This document shows, piece after piece, positions 1-6,926 of a DNA stretch of 43,276 bases; positions within the stretch are counted from its first letter, which is position 1; the number at the start of each line of letters is the position of its first letter. The notes under the pieces were generated by a model, which did not search any database, had not been told where the DNA came from, and saw nothing but the letters and a program-made list of their open reading frames with translations. This stretch comes from Piscicoccus intestinalis NBRC 104926 (lineage in GTDB: Bacteria; Actinomycetota; Actinomycetes; Actinomycetales; Dermatophilaceae): assembly GCF_001515525.1 (NCBI RefSeq), contig NZ_BCNQ01000036.1, positions 1 to 43,276 on the forward strand, read 5' to 3'. A program made the translations under genes and the position numbers.

Positions 1-2
1 CG

Positions 3-41
3 GCCCTGAAGGCGCTCGGCCCCGAAGAGCCGCCGTTCTGA
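3..41 (+). CDS. 3' end of an unidentified gene (partial)
   Basis: An open frame enters from the left edge and stops at TGA 39-41, giving a 12-residue C-terminal tail that ends in ...EEPPF. The rest of the gene is outside the window and nothing identifies its family. Codon third positions are almost all G or C, as in real genes here. It reads in the same direction as the DUF2243 gene that follows about 115 bases later. Confidence 0.3.
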   Translation, partial: ALKALGPEEPPF

Positions 42-155
42 GTCGGTGTGCACCACGGGTGTGTGGACACGGTTTCGGATCGCGGTCGGCCCGATCGGAT
101 GCGAGGGTGAGGGCGCCCGGGCAGCCCTCTCGGGCCGAGTGCGAGGAGGCCCGCC

Positions 156-710
156 ATGTCCCACCCCGACCACGCCGGAGGGGGCGCGGCCGACGTCGCG
201 GCCGATCGTCCGCCCCTCCCGCCCCGCCCGGTGAGCATCCGGCTGCCCGGCGTGCTGCTCGGCATCGGCCTGGGCGGCTTCCTCGACGGCATCCTGTTGC
301 ATCAGCTGCTGCAGTGGCACCACATGCTCTCCAGCTCGGGCCGCGACCGGCTCGGCCTCGACGTCTACGACCCTGCGACCGTGCCCGGACTGCAGATGAA
401 CACCGTGTGGGACGGCATCTTCCACACCACGACGTGGCTGTGCACGCTCGCCGGACTCGGCATCCTCTACGCACGGGTCAGCCGAGAGCGACGTGCCGTC
501 TGGGGTTCGCGGGTGCTGTGGGGCTGGGTCCTGTTCGGGTGGGGGCTGTTCAACCTCGTCGAGGGGACCGTCAATCACCACCTCCTCGGCATCCACCACG
601 TGCGCTCCGGTCCGAACGAACTCGCCTGGGACCTGGGATTCCTCGCTCTCGGAGCGGCGCTCATGTCGATCGGTTGGGGGATGACCCGCCGAGCGCGGCC
701 GGCGCTCTGA
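156..710 (+). CDS. DUF2243 family membrane protein
   Basis: A 184-residue integral membrane protein with about four hydrophobic segments (residues ~27-47, ~88-107, ~117-135 and ~155-172). Conserved His residues cluster in the loop after the first segment (LLHQLLQWHHM) and around VNHHLLGIHHV, a pattern I associate with DUF2243. The function is unknown; the paired histidines suggest metal or haem contact, which is inference. A GAGGAGG ribosome site lies six bases before ATG 156. Its stop codon shares one base with the start of the CtaG-like gene (TGATG), so the two are probably translationally coupled and work together in respiratory membrane assembly. Confidence 0.85.
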   Translation: MSHPDHAGGGAADVAADRPPLPPRPVSIRLPGVLLGIGLGGFLDGILLHQLLQWHHMLSSSGRDRLGLDVYDPATVPGLQMNTVWDGIFHTTTWLCTLAGLGILYARVSRERRAVWGSRVLWGWVLFGWGLFNLVEGTVNHHLLGIHHVRSGPNELAWDLGFLALGAALMSIGWGMTRRARPAL

Positions 711-1534
711 TGCACGACCACGGCTCCGGTGCACCGTTCGGTCCGGACCTGCTGTTGCCCGCCGTGGTGGCCACGCTGACGCTGGCCTACATTGTGCTCG
801 CCCTGCGCGCGGCGGCAGTCGGCGGCGGCCGGTGGCCCGTGCGACGGTCAGCGGTGTTCGTTCTCGGAGCGGGTCTGGTGCTGTGGGCGCTGACCGGCCC
901 GCTGGCCGCGGACGACACCTTCGCGGCGCACATGGCCAAGCACCTGCTCGTCGGCATGCTGGGGCCGTTCCTCATGGTGCTCGGCGCGCCGATGCGGCTG
1001 CTGCTGCGCTGGGGGCCGCGGGCCTGGCGATCCCGGATCGGGGCACTCCTGCACGCGCGACCCGTCCGGTTCGTCGCCCACCCGGTCGTTGCACTGATCC
1101 TGGCCGTCGGTCTGCTGCCGGTGGTGTACGCGACGCCCCTGCATTCCGCGGCCACCGCCTCCGCGTGGGGGCATGCCGCGTTGCATGGACACTTTCTGGC
1201 CAGCGGCTACCTGTTCGCGTGGGTCATCTGCGGCCCCGACCCCGCACCCGCGCGCCCCTCCGTGCCCGCGCGGCTGGTCGTGTTGGGCGTCGCGGTGGCC
1301 GTGCATGCCACCGTCTCTCAGCTCATGTACGCCGGGTTCTTCCCCGCCGACGTCGAGCCCGTCGACCTGCGTCGCGGCGCCACGCTCATGTACTACGGCG
1401 GCGACCTCGTGGAACTTGCGCTGGCCCTGGTGCTGGTGACCCAGTGGCGACCCGGCCGAGCCGCCTCGGCAGCCGCAGCCGCGCCCGGCCCGACGAGGAG
1501 TCGGACAGGCCAGGCGCGAGCAGCCAACCGTTGA
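710..1534 (+). CDS. Cytochrome c oxidase assembly factor CtaG-like (caa3_CtaG) membrane protein
   Basis: A 274-residue polytopic membrane protein with about seven hydrophobic spans. It shows family hallmarks: the HMAKHLLVGMLGPFLMVLGAP segment, GHAALHGHFLASGYLFAW, and the C-terminal LMYYGGDLVELALALVL helix. CtaG proteins of this type support assembly of the copper centre of caa3-type oxidase; that role is family knowledge and not shown here. Start ATG 710 overlaps the previous stop by one base. The C-terminal tail is Ala/Pro/Arg rich and probably cytoplasmic. The gene runs into the promoter of the following ArsR gene: the end of its coding sequence carries part of that -35 box. Confidence 0.85.
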   Translation: MHDHGSGAPFGPDLLLPAVVATLTLAYIVLALRAAAVGGGRWPVRRSAVFVLGAGLVLWALTGPLAADDTFAAHMAKHLLVGMLGPFLMVLGAPMRLLLRWGPRAWRSRIGALLHARPVRFVAHPVVALILAVGLLPVVYATPLHSAATASAWGHAALHGHFLASGYLFAWVICGPDPAPARPSVPARLVVLGVAVAVHATVSQLMYAGFFPADVEPVDLRRGATLMYYGGDLVELALALVLVTQWRPGRAASAAAAAPGPTRSRTGQARAANR

Positions 1535-1560
1535 CATGTGACTAAAAGGTCACCTATCGT
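1531..1560 (+). promoter_or_regulatory. Promoter with embedded operator for the ArsR/AHSA1 pair
   Basis: A consensus -35 TTGACA (1531-1536) is followed after 18 bases by TATCGT (1555-1560), which fits the TAnnnT -10 pattern. Between them lies a perfect inverted repeat, GTGAC at 1538-1542 and GTCAC at 1549-1553, a likely ArsR operator that would block polymerase. The predicted transcript start falls at about 1567-1568, exactly on an in-frame GTG, so the message would be leaderless. Confidence 0.6.
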
Positions 1561-1567
1561 CGTTCAC

Positions 1568-1897
1568 GTGGACGACGACCTGGTGTTCAAGGCGCTGGCC
1601 GACCCGACGCGGCGGCTGCTTCTCGATGCGCTGTTCACCAAGGGTGGACGCACCCTCGGCGAGCTGGAACAGGTCGTGGCCGAACGCACGGAGATGACGC
1701 GATTCGGGGTGTCGAAACACCTCAAGCTGCTCGAGCAGGCCGACCTCGTCGTCTCTCGCAAGCAGGGCCGGGAGAAGCTGCACTACCTCAACCCGGTCCC
1801 CATCCGGTTGATCCACGACCGCTGGATCGACAAGTTCACGCAGCACCACGTCACGGCCCTGGCCGATCTCAAACGACAGCTGGAGGACAAGCCATGA
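1568..1897 (+). CDS. ArsR-family winged-helix transcriptional regulator
   Basis: A 109-residue regulator reading from GTG 1568 as VDDDLVFKALADPTRRLLLD, the typical start of ArsR proteins paired with AHSA1-like partners. The helix-turn-helix covers residues ~20-70, with the recognition helix around MTRFGVSKHLKLLEQ. No metal-binding CxC motif is present, so it is probably not a metal sensor. A longer reading from GTG 1538 is possible, but that codon lies inside the predicted operator between -35 and -10, so I prefer 1568. The stop overlaps the next start (ATGA). It probably represses its own operon and possibly others. Confidence 0.85.
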   Translation: MDDDLVFKALADPTRRLLLDALFTKGGRTLGELEQVVAERTEMTRFGVSKHLKLLEQADLVVSRKQGREKLHYLNPVPIRLIHDRWIDKFTQHHVTALADLKRQLEDKP

Positions 1898-2418
1898 GCA
1901 GCACCGACGACCTGACGATGACCGACGGCACCGACCGCAACGCACCCGACGTGCAGGTGTTCCGGGTCTACATCGAGGCGACCGCGCAGCAGGTGTGGGA
2001 CGCCATCACGAGCAAGGAGTTCAGCACCAAGTACGGCTACGGCGGCGAGGTGTTCTACGACCTCGTCGCCGGCGGCGAGTACCGCAGCGACACCACCGCC
2101 GAGATGAAGCAGATGGGCATGGGCGACGTCGCGGTCACCGGCCAGGTGCTGGAGGCCGACCCGCCGCACCGACTCGTGCAGACCTGGATCGCCGCCTGGC
2201 ACAGCGAGGAGACCACGCTGACGTGGGAACTCGTCGAGTACGGCGGCCCGCTCACCGGCCTGACCCTGACCCACGACTGCACCGGCGCGCAGAACACCGC
2301 CCGCGACATCGAGGGCACCGGCAACGCCGAGCAGGGTGGCGGCGGCTGGCCGTGGGTGCTCGCCGGCCTCAAGACCTACCTGGAGACGGGGCGCCAGATG
2401 GTCGGCTCCGGCTCCTGA
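1894..2418 (+). CDS. SRPBCC / AHSA1-like domain protein
   Basis: A 174-residue protein with a START/Bet v1-like fold: an N-terminal beta strand (VQVFRVYIEATAQQVWDAI), the typical GGEYR turn, and a long C-terminal helix after GGWPWVLAGLKTYLETG. Family members bind hydrophobic ligands or assist other proteins; the ligand here is unknown. ATG 1894 overlaps the ArsR stop by four bases, which indicates coupling. ArsR plus AHSA1-like pairs are common in actinobacteria and the SRPBCC protein is often thought to sense or handle the signal molecule. The gene is followed by a strong terminator. Confidence 0.85.
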   Translation: MSSTDDLTMTDGTDRNAPDVQVFRVYIEATAQQVWDAITSKEFSTKYGYGGEVFYDLVAGGEYRSDTTAEMKQMGMGDVAVTGQVLEADPPHRLVQTWIAAWHSEETTLTWELVEYGGPLTGLTLTHDCTGAQNTARDIEGTGNAEQGGGGWPWVLAGLKTYLETGRQMVGSGS

Positions 2419-2427
2419 GTCGACCAC

Positions 2428-2464
2428 CCGCGGCGAGGCCGGTCGCCAGCCGGCCTCGCCGCGG
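2428..2464 (+). terminator. Strong hairpin terminator after the ArsR/AHSA1 operon
   Basis: A perfect 15-bp GC-rich stem (2428-2442 pairing with 2450-2464) encloses a 7-base loop ten bases after the AHSA1 stop codon. No long T tract follows, as is common in high-GC organisms. It may also stop transcription coming from the opposite strand. Confidence 0.75.
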
Positions 2465-2500
2465 TCCTGGGTCTATGCGCGGAATCCGGTTGTCGACCGC

Positions 2501-3000
2501 TCACTCTCGTGGAGGCGCGGAGCGTCTGGAGCCGGTTCGCTGCGACCTCGCCGGCCCGCTCTCGCAGGTTCGTGGGCTGCCCGGCAGGGCGTGCACGACG
2601 ATCCCCTGCGCGGCGGCGGTCACCGCGAGGATGCCCGCCCGTGCGCCCGTCACAGCGGGAGGTCCGGGAACGGCTGCGGCCACGGCGAGGGCGGACACCA
2701 GCGCCGCAGCTCCTGCTCCGAGCGGTCCCCGAGCGGGATCGGACACGGGGGCGGCCAGCAGACCGTCGGCCGTGCCATGTCGTCGGGCGCAGGTCGCGGC
2801 CAGCACTCCCATCGGCCCGATACCGACGAGGACGTGCCCGTCACGACGGAGCCGGCCGTCGATGTCGTCGGTGCAGCACCCGTCTCGGCCGCGTGGGCCA
2901 CCTGGCCGCCTGCGAACGAGGCGGCCAGCAGGCCCGCCACCGTGGCCGCTCGAGCCCGTGGGAATCGCCGGCGCGCCGCGGCGTTCGTCGTGTGTGTCAT
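2501..3000 (-). pseudogene. Small exported protein gene, apparently frameshifted
   Basis: ATG 3000 is preceded by a clear GGAGG site and encodes a convincing Sec signal peptide: a charged start with RRRFPRAR, a hydrophobic core AATVAGLLAASFAGGQ, and an AHA-like cleavage point near residue 37. The in-frame reading continues as a Thr/Ser-rich stretch to about residue 60, then becomes Trp/Pro/Cys-rich and stops at 2650, which does not look like a real protein. The neighbouring frame from about 2820 to TGA 2501 reads as Ala/Gly/Val-rich hydrophobic protein, more like the expected continuation. I therefore suspect a frameshift near 2815-2825. The family is unknown; a true 116-residue product ending at 2650 cannot be excluded. 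Confidence 0.4.
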
Positions 3001-3200
3001 CTCGTCCTCCCGTGCCGTGCCTCGGGGGCCCCGATGTCATCGAGACCCGCCGAGGGTGTGTCCCTGACACCACGAGACTGCGAGCGCGACACCGGCTCCA
3101 GCATCGGCCTCGATGCTGATCTACGGCTACGTCAGCGCGATGACGCGACGAGGGGCTGCGGCATCCACGGCCGGCGAGCGGGCCTTCGGGCGAACGGTCG

Positions 3201-4409
3201 TCAGGCCCGGCCCGCGGGGATGCGGGCGCGCACGCGGAACGCCTGCGCCGTGCCGTCGGCCTCGACGTCGCCACCGAGTTCGGCGAGGCGTTCGGCGATG
3301 CCGCGCAGGCCCATGCCACACCCGTGACCCGACAGCGCCGCGTCGCGTCCGGCGCCGCCGACGCTGACGACGTGCGTGACCACCGAGTCGTCGTCGATCT
3401 GGAAGTGGATGCCGACCCGGCAGCCGCGGCCCTGGTGGCGCAGAGCGTTGGCCAGCGACTCCTGCACGACGCGCAGCACGGCGTGCTGCTCGGCCGGCGG
3501 GAGGGCGGCGACGGCCTGAAGTCCGACCGTGCTCACGCGCAGACCGCACGCCCGCGTGCTGTCGACGAGTGCGCCGATGTGCGCGACCAGGTCACCGGAG
3601 CCGGTGCGAGCCGAGGGCTCGTCGGCGGGCTCCGGCGGTTCGGACAGGAAGCCCAGCAGGCTTCGCAGCTCCTGCATCGCGGACGTGCTCGTGGCCGTGA
3701 TGTGCCCGAGCGCGTCGGTGACCCGGGGGTCCCCGGGCGGCAGGGCGCGGGCCCCGGCCGCCTGCATCGTGATCGCCCCGATCGTGTGCGACAGAACGTC
3801 GTGCAACTCCCGCGCCAGGGCGACGCGGTCCTGCTGGCGCGTCAGGTGCAGGCGCGCCGCGAACACCTCGTCGCGCAGCCGCAGCATCTGCGCGTTGCGG
3901 TAGGTCACCTGACCGGCCATCCACACGAGCGCGGTCAGCACCGCCCACAGCGCGGCGTTGAGCGCGGTGCCGAGGCGATCGACCCCGCTGAGCGCGGCGG
4001 CGTTGGCGGCGTTCAGCAGCCACGGGGCGGCACTGGCACTCAGGTATGGCCAGGCGCGGCGGGTCGGAATCCGGCGCGCCAGCTCGTAGAGGGCCAGCAG
4101 CAACGCCGTGAACGGCTGGTAGTGGGGCAGCAGCGCGCCCCAGGCCAGGGAGTACGCCCAGGCCACGGCGAAGCCGGTGGGTGCGTCGCGGCGTTCGTCG
4201 AGCAGCACGGCGAAGACCGCGACGGCGCCGATCACGACCACCCAGGTCGGCGCCGCACCGCCCCAGCGCAGCGACCCGTCTCCGCCCCACATGGCCAGGT
4301 CGAGCGCCGCGGCCGCGAGGCACACGCACACGCGCGACCAGCGGGGCCGCCACCGTCGCGGTGCGGCCCCGCTCTCGACGCGTGTCGACACCGGCTCCGT
4401 CAGCGGCAC
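3201..4409 (-). CDS. Sensor histidine kinase, NarL-partner type (HisKA_3)
   Basis: About 402 residues from GTG 4409; ATG 4439 is an alternative that would overlap the upstream gene by 40 bases rather than 10. The N-terminal half has about five membrane spans and no large external domain. It is followed by a HisKA_3 dimerisation domain with ALARELHDVLSHTIG holding the phospho-accepting His, an N box (ESLANALRH), and a GxG lid (GHGCGMGLRGIAERL). The usual D box (D-x-G) reads SVGGAG, so the canonical Asp that contacts adenine is missing. The kinase lies downstream of its response regulator and an intervening unknown gene, all overlapping. The stimulus is unknown. Confidence 0.85.
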   Translation of the reverse strand: MPLTEPVSTRVESGAAPRRWRPRWSRVCVCLAAAALDLAMWGGDGSLRWGGAAPTWVVVIGAVAVFAVLLDERRDAPTGFAVAWAYSLAWGALLPHYQPFTALLLALYELARRIPTRRAWPYLSASAAPWLLNAANAAALSGVDRLGTALNAALWAVLTALVWMAGQVTYRNAQMLRLRDEVFAARLHLTRQQDRVALARELHDVLSHTIGAITMQAAGARALPPGDPRVTDALGHITATSTSAMQELRSLLGFLSEPPEPADEPSARTGSGDLVAHIGALVDSTRACGLRVSTVGLQAVAALPPAEQHAVLRVVQESLANALRHQGRGCRVGIHFQIDDDSVVTHVVSVGGAGRDAALSGHGCGMGLRGIAERLAELGGDVEADGTAQAFRVRARIPAGRA

Positions 4410-4942
4410 CCCCAACAGCCCGGCCACAGGTGGCACCACGGCGGACGGACGCCGCCCATCCGGGTGCTCTCCCGGCGTTCGAAGCCGGGGCCATCGGGCG
4501 CGGCCGGAGGCTGAGTCGGGTCGGCCGCGCCGGCCGCCAGCAGGAACTCCTCCAGGGCGGTGAAGCGCGCGGGGTCCTCGCCGAGGCTCGGAGTCGGGAT
4601 GGGCGTGGGCTCCTCGGCGATCGGGAAGTCCAGTTCGACGGCGACGAGCTGGCCCGGCACGGTGTCGTTGCCGAGGATGACGCCGCCGTCGACGACGTAC
4701 CTGGAGAACTCGGTGTCGACGACCACGCGGAGCCGGTTCACGGCCTCGCCGTCGGCCAGCACCGTCGCGGCCGCGCGCGGGTGCAGGACGACGAACGTGG
4801 TCGTGGCCAGGGTGGCGTCACCGAGGAACTCCCCGGTGGTACCGTCGCCGCCGAGGCGCCAGACCGACACGCGAAGCGCCGAATCCGGTTGCCCCGGAGT
4901 CTCATCACGGTCCGGCGGCTGGGGGTTGAGTCGATCGGTCAT
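4400..4942 (-). CDS. Unknown protein encoded inside a two-component operon
   Basis: A 180-residue soluble protein starting at ATG 4942, whose codon overlaps the response-regulator stop (ATGA); a GGGAG site precedes it, favouring this start over ATG 4957. Residues ~20-115 form a beta-rich stretch (VSVWRLGGDG, GEFLGDATLATTTFVVLHP, RLRVVVDTEF, QLVAVELDF) loosely like the N-terminal barrel of trypsin-like proteins, but no catalytic triad is visible. The C-terminal third is Pro/Gly rich. It is strictly coupled to the regulator upstream and the kinase downstream, so it may be an accessory sensor or modulator. I do not recognise the family. Confidence 0.65.
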   Translation of the reverse strand: MTDRLNPQPPDRDETPGQPDSALRVSVWRLGGDGTTGEFLGDATLATTTFVVLHPRAAATVLADGEAVNRLRVVVDTEFSRYVVDGGVILGNDTVPGQLVAVELDFPIAEEPTPIPTPSLGEDPARFTALEEFLLAAGAADPTQPPAAPDGPGFERRESTRMGGVRPPWCHLWPGCWGCR

Positions 4943-5622
4943 GGTCGGGTCTCCCATCCGAAGGCCGGGATCGGCGCGGCCCCGCAGCGATACGCGAGCA
5001 CGACGGCCTGGGTGCGGTCCCGGGAGTCTGTCTTGGTCAGGATGCGCGACACGTGCGTGCGCACGGTCGCCTCGCTCACGACGAAGGCCTCGCCGATCTC
5101 GCGGTTGGATAATCCGTGCGCCATGAGGCGCAGCACGTCCAGTTCCCGCGGGGTCAGGTCGGCGAGCGGGTCGCCGTCACCGGGGCGCTCCCACGGCTGC
5201 TGTCTGCGCAGGGTGTCGAGCACGGGTGAGGTCACCGCCGGGTCCAGCCAGCTGCGGCCGGCCGCCACGGCGCGCACCGCCTCGCCGAGCCGGGTCGGTG
5301 CGGAATCCTTGACGAGGAACCCGTCGGCCCCGGCGCGCAGCGCCCGCACCACCGTCTCGTCGTCGTCGAAGGTGGTCAGCGCGAGAACGCGCGGGCGCCC
5401 GGCGCCGGAGTCGGCGATGCGGCGGATCGCCTCGGTGCCCGCCAGCAGGGGGAGGCCGAGGTCCATGAGCACGATGTCGGGTGCGAGGTCGCCGGCGGAT
5501 TCGACGGCGACGAGCCCGTCCCCGGCCTCCCCGACAATGCTCACGTCGTGCTCGGCGGCGAGCAACATGGCGATGCCGGAACGCACCAAGGGGTCGTCGT
5601 CGACGACCAACACGCGGATCAC
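4939..5622 (-). CDS. NarL/LuxR-type response regulator
   Basis: A 227-residue protein with an N-terminal receiver domain (acidic pocket DDD at residues 8-10, phospho-acceptor D54 in IVLMDLGLP, switch Thr near 83-84, and K105 in FLVKD). A C-terminal LuxR helix-turn-helix spans ~155-215 (LTPRELDVLRLMAHGLSNREIGEAFVVSEATVRTHV, in parts). GGAGG precedes ATG 5622. It begins the operon that continues through the unknown 180-residue protein to the histidine kinase, an order with the regulator first. The target genes are not evident; the short secreted protein just upstream on the same strand is a candidate. Confidence 0.92.
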   Translation of the reverse strand: MIRVLVVDDDPLVRSGIAMLLAAEHDVSIVGEAGDGLVAVESAGDLAPDIVLMDLGLPLLAGTEAIRRIADSGAGRPRVLALTTFDDDETVVRALRAGADGFLVKDSAPTRLGEAVRAVAAGRSWLDPAVTSPVLDTLRRQQPWERPGDGDPLADLTPRELDVLRLMAHGLSNREIGEAFVVSEATVRTHVSRILTKTDSRDRTQAVVLAYRCGAAPIPAFGWETRP

Positions 5623-5733
5623 ACTGCCTCCGTTAGTCGCTCGTGGGTCTGGACTCGCGGAGGGGTTGCGAGGTGGTGGTCGGCAGCCGCCGGCGGTGCG
5701 AGGCCGTCAACGGCTGCCGAGGTCTCGGCGCGG

Positions 5734-5961
5734 CTATTGGGCCACCGTCACCCAGGCGCTGCCGTTCGAGTCGACCGGGTGGTCGGTGTACATCACGCCG
5801 CCGCTGGAGTTCGTGTACTTGTAGATCGTCTGCCCGTTCATCACCCGAGTCGCCGTCAGCCTCCAGCCGCCCGTCGCGGACGCGGAGTCCACCGGCAGGG
5901 CGGCCAGACCGGCGGTGGCCAGCAGTGCGCTCAGGGCGATGGTCGTCAGCCTCTTGTTCAT
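5734..5961 (-). CDS. Short secreted protein with signal peptide
   Basis: A 75-residue protein with a clean signal peptide (MNKRLTTIALSALLATAGLAAL, cleavage near ASA at ~28-30). It leaves a mature chain of about 45 residues rich in Thr, Tyr, Ser and Gly and lacking Cys. A strong AGGGGAGGG site lies upstream of ATG 5961. I do not recognise a family; the mature chain resembles a small beta hairpin protein (WRLTATRVMNGQTIYKYT). It sits between the TetR gene and the two-component operon on the same strand and could be a target of the latter, which is inference. Confidence 0.7.
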   Translation of the reverse strand: MNKRLTTIALSALLATAGLAALPVDSASATGGWRLTATRVMNGQTIYKYTNSSGGVMYTDHPVDSNGSAWVTVAQ

Positions 5962-6142
5962 GTCGTGTCCCTCCCCTCATCGGCAGCGCGGGCTGCGCCA
6001 CCTGGGATATCGACGCTAAGAACGCGAGAGGGCGCGGATCGTCAGCGCGCAGGCGTATTCCGTCGTACGCGCCCAGGCTGATGCGGGCGGTCGACGTGCG
6101 CTGGTAGGGCGCCTGACGGCACTCGGTCGCGCGGCGGCCCGG

Positions 6143-6769
6143 TCAGGGTGTCTGCCCGGCGCCGGTCGGGGACAGGGGGCCGGTCAGGTAGCGCTGCACG
6201 CTGGGGGCGATGAGCGTGACCAGGTCGTCGAGGCTGTGCTCGACCAGCGGCGGCACCCGCAGGATGTAGCGGCCCATCGCGATGCCGACGATGTGGGTGA
6301 TGGCCGTCGCGATGCGCAGTTGCGGGTCGTCGTCGGGCAGGTGGGGGCGCAGGCCCTCCATCACGGTCGACATGATGAACTCCCGCAGCCGCGCCATCGC
6401 CTGCTCGTTACCGAACGCCGACACCACGGCCGCGCGCATCGGTGCCGCGGTCGGCGGCTCGTCCCACAGCTGGAGGTAGGCGCGCGCCAGCCGCTCCCCC
6501 CATTGATCGCGCGGTCCGTCGACGGTCTGCAGGACGACCCCGAGCGCGTCGATCGGCAGCTCCATGGAGGCCGTGAACAGGCCCTCCTTGTCGCCGAAGA
6601 AGTGTCGGATGAGCCCCGGGTCGACCCCGGCCGAGCCGGCGATCGCCCGCAGGGTCGCGCCCTTGTAGCCGTGCGCGCTGAACTCCGCGCGAGCCGCGCG
6701 CAGGATCTCCTCCCGCGTCGAGACGGGCCCCGGCCGACGTCCGGTGCGGCCCGCGCTCTCATCCGACAT
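6143..6769 (-). CDS. TetR-family transcriptional regulator
   Basis: A 208-residue regulator. The N-terminal helix-turn-helix (residues ~18-65) contains ILRAARAEFSAHGYKGATL and GVDPGLIRHFFGDKEGLF. The C-terminal ligand domain resembles the TetR_C group common in actinobacterial repressors (SAFGNEQAMARLREF). It is divergent from a FAD-dependent monooxygenase with 157 bases between them that contain an 8-bp inverted repeat and repeated TTCTACAG boxes. It therefore probably represses both its own gene and the monooxygenase, responding to the enzyme's substrate. The ligand is unknown. Confidence 0.88.
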   Translation of the reverse strand: MSDESAGRTGRRPGPVSTREEILRAARAEFSAHGYKGATLRAIAGSAGVDPGLIRHFFGDKEGLFTASMELPIDALGVVLQTVDGPRDQWGERLARAYLQLWDEPPTAAPMRAAVVSAFGNEQAMARLREFIMSTVMEGLRPHLPDDDPQLRIATAITHIVGIAMGRYILRVPPLVEHSLDDLVTLIAPSVQRYLTGPLSPTGAGQTP

Positions 6770-6808
6770 GTGCGTCTCCCCGGTGCTCCCTCATGACTGC
6801 GCCAGTAT

Positions 6809-6854
6809 TCCACAACCGTTGATTTCTACAGATGAAGAGTTCTACAGTTGTGGA
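6809..6854. promoter_or_regulatory. Operator/promoter region between TetR and FAD monooxygenase
   Basis: TCCACAAC (6809-6816) is inverted as GTTGTGGA at 6847-6854. Inside it TTCTACAG occurs twice as a direct repeat (6824-6831 and 6840-6847, 16 bases apart). A plausible rightward promoter for the monooxygenase is TTGATT (6819-6824), an 18-base spacer, and TACAGT (6843-6848). TetR binding here would overlap both promoter boxes. Confidence 0.5.
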
Positions 6855-6926
6855 CATGGCCGCGCGGCGACCGCCGTGAACATCGAGCGGCGACGTCTGA
6901 CGACTTAACCCACGCCAGGAGGAGTC

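Noticed and set aside
59-700. Long open frame upstream of the CtaG-like gene in the same frame
   Set aside because: It is Arg/Pro/His rich and overlaps the whole DUF2243 gene; only the part from ATG 710 reads as a real protein.
3086-3103. 18-base identity with 6942-6959 near the FAD monooxygenase start
   Set aside because: The shared word is short and GC rich, without extension; treated as chance.
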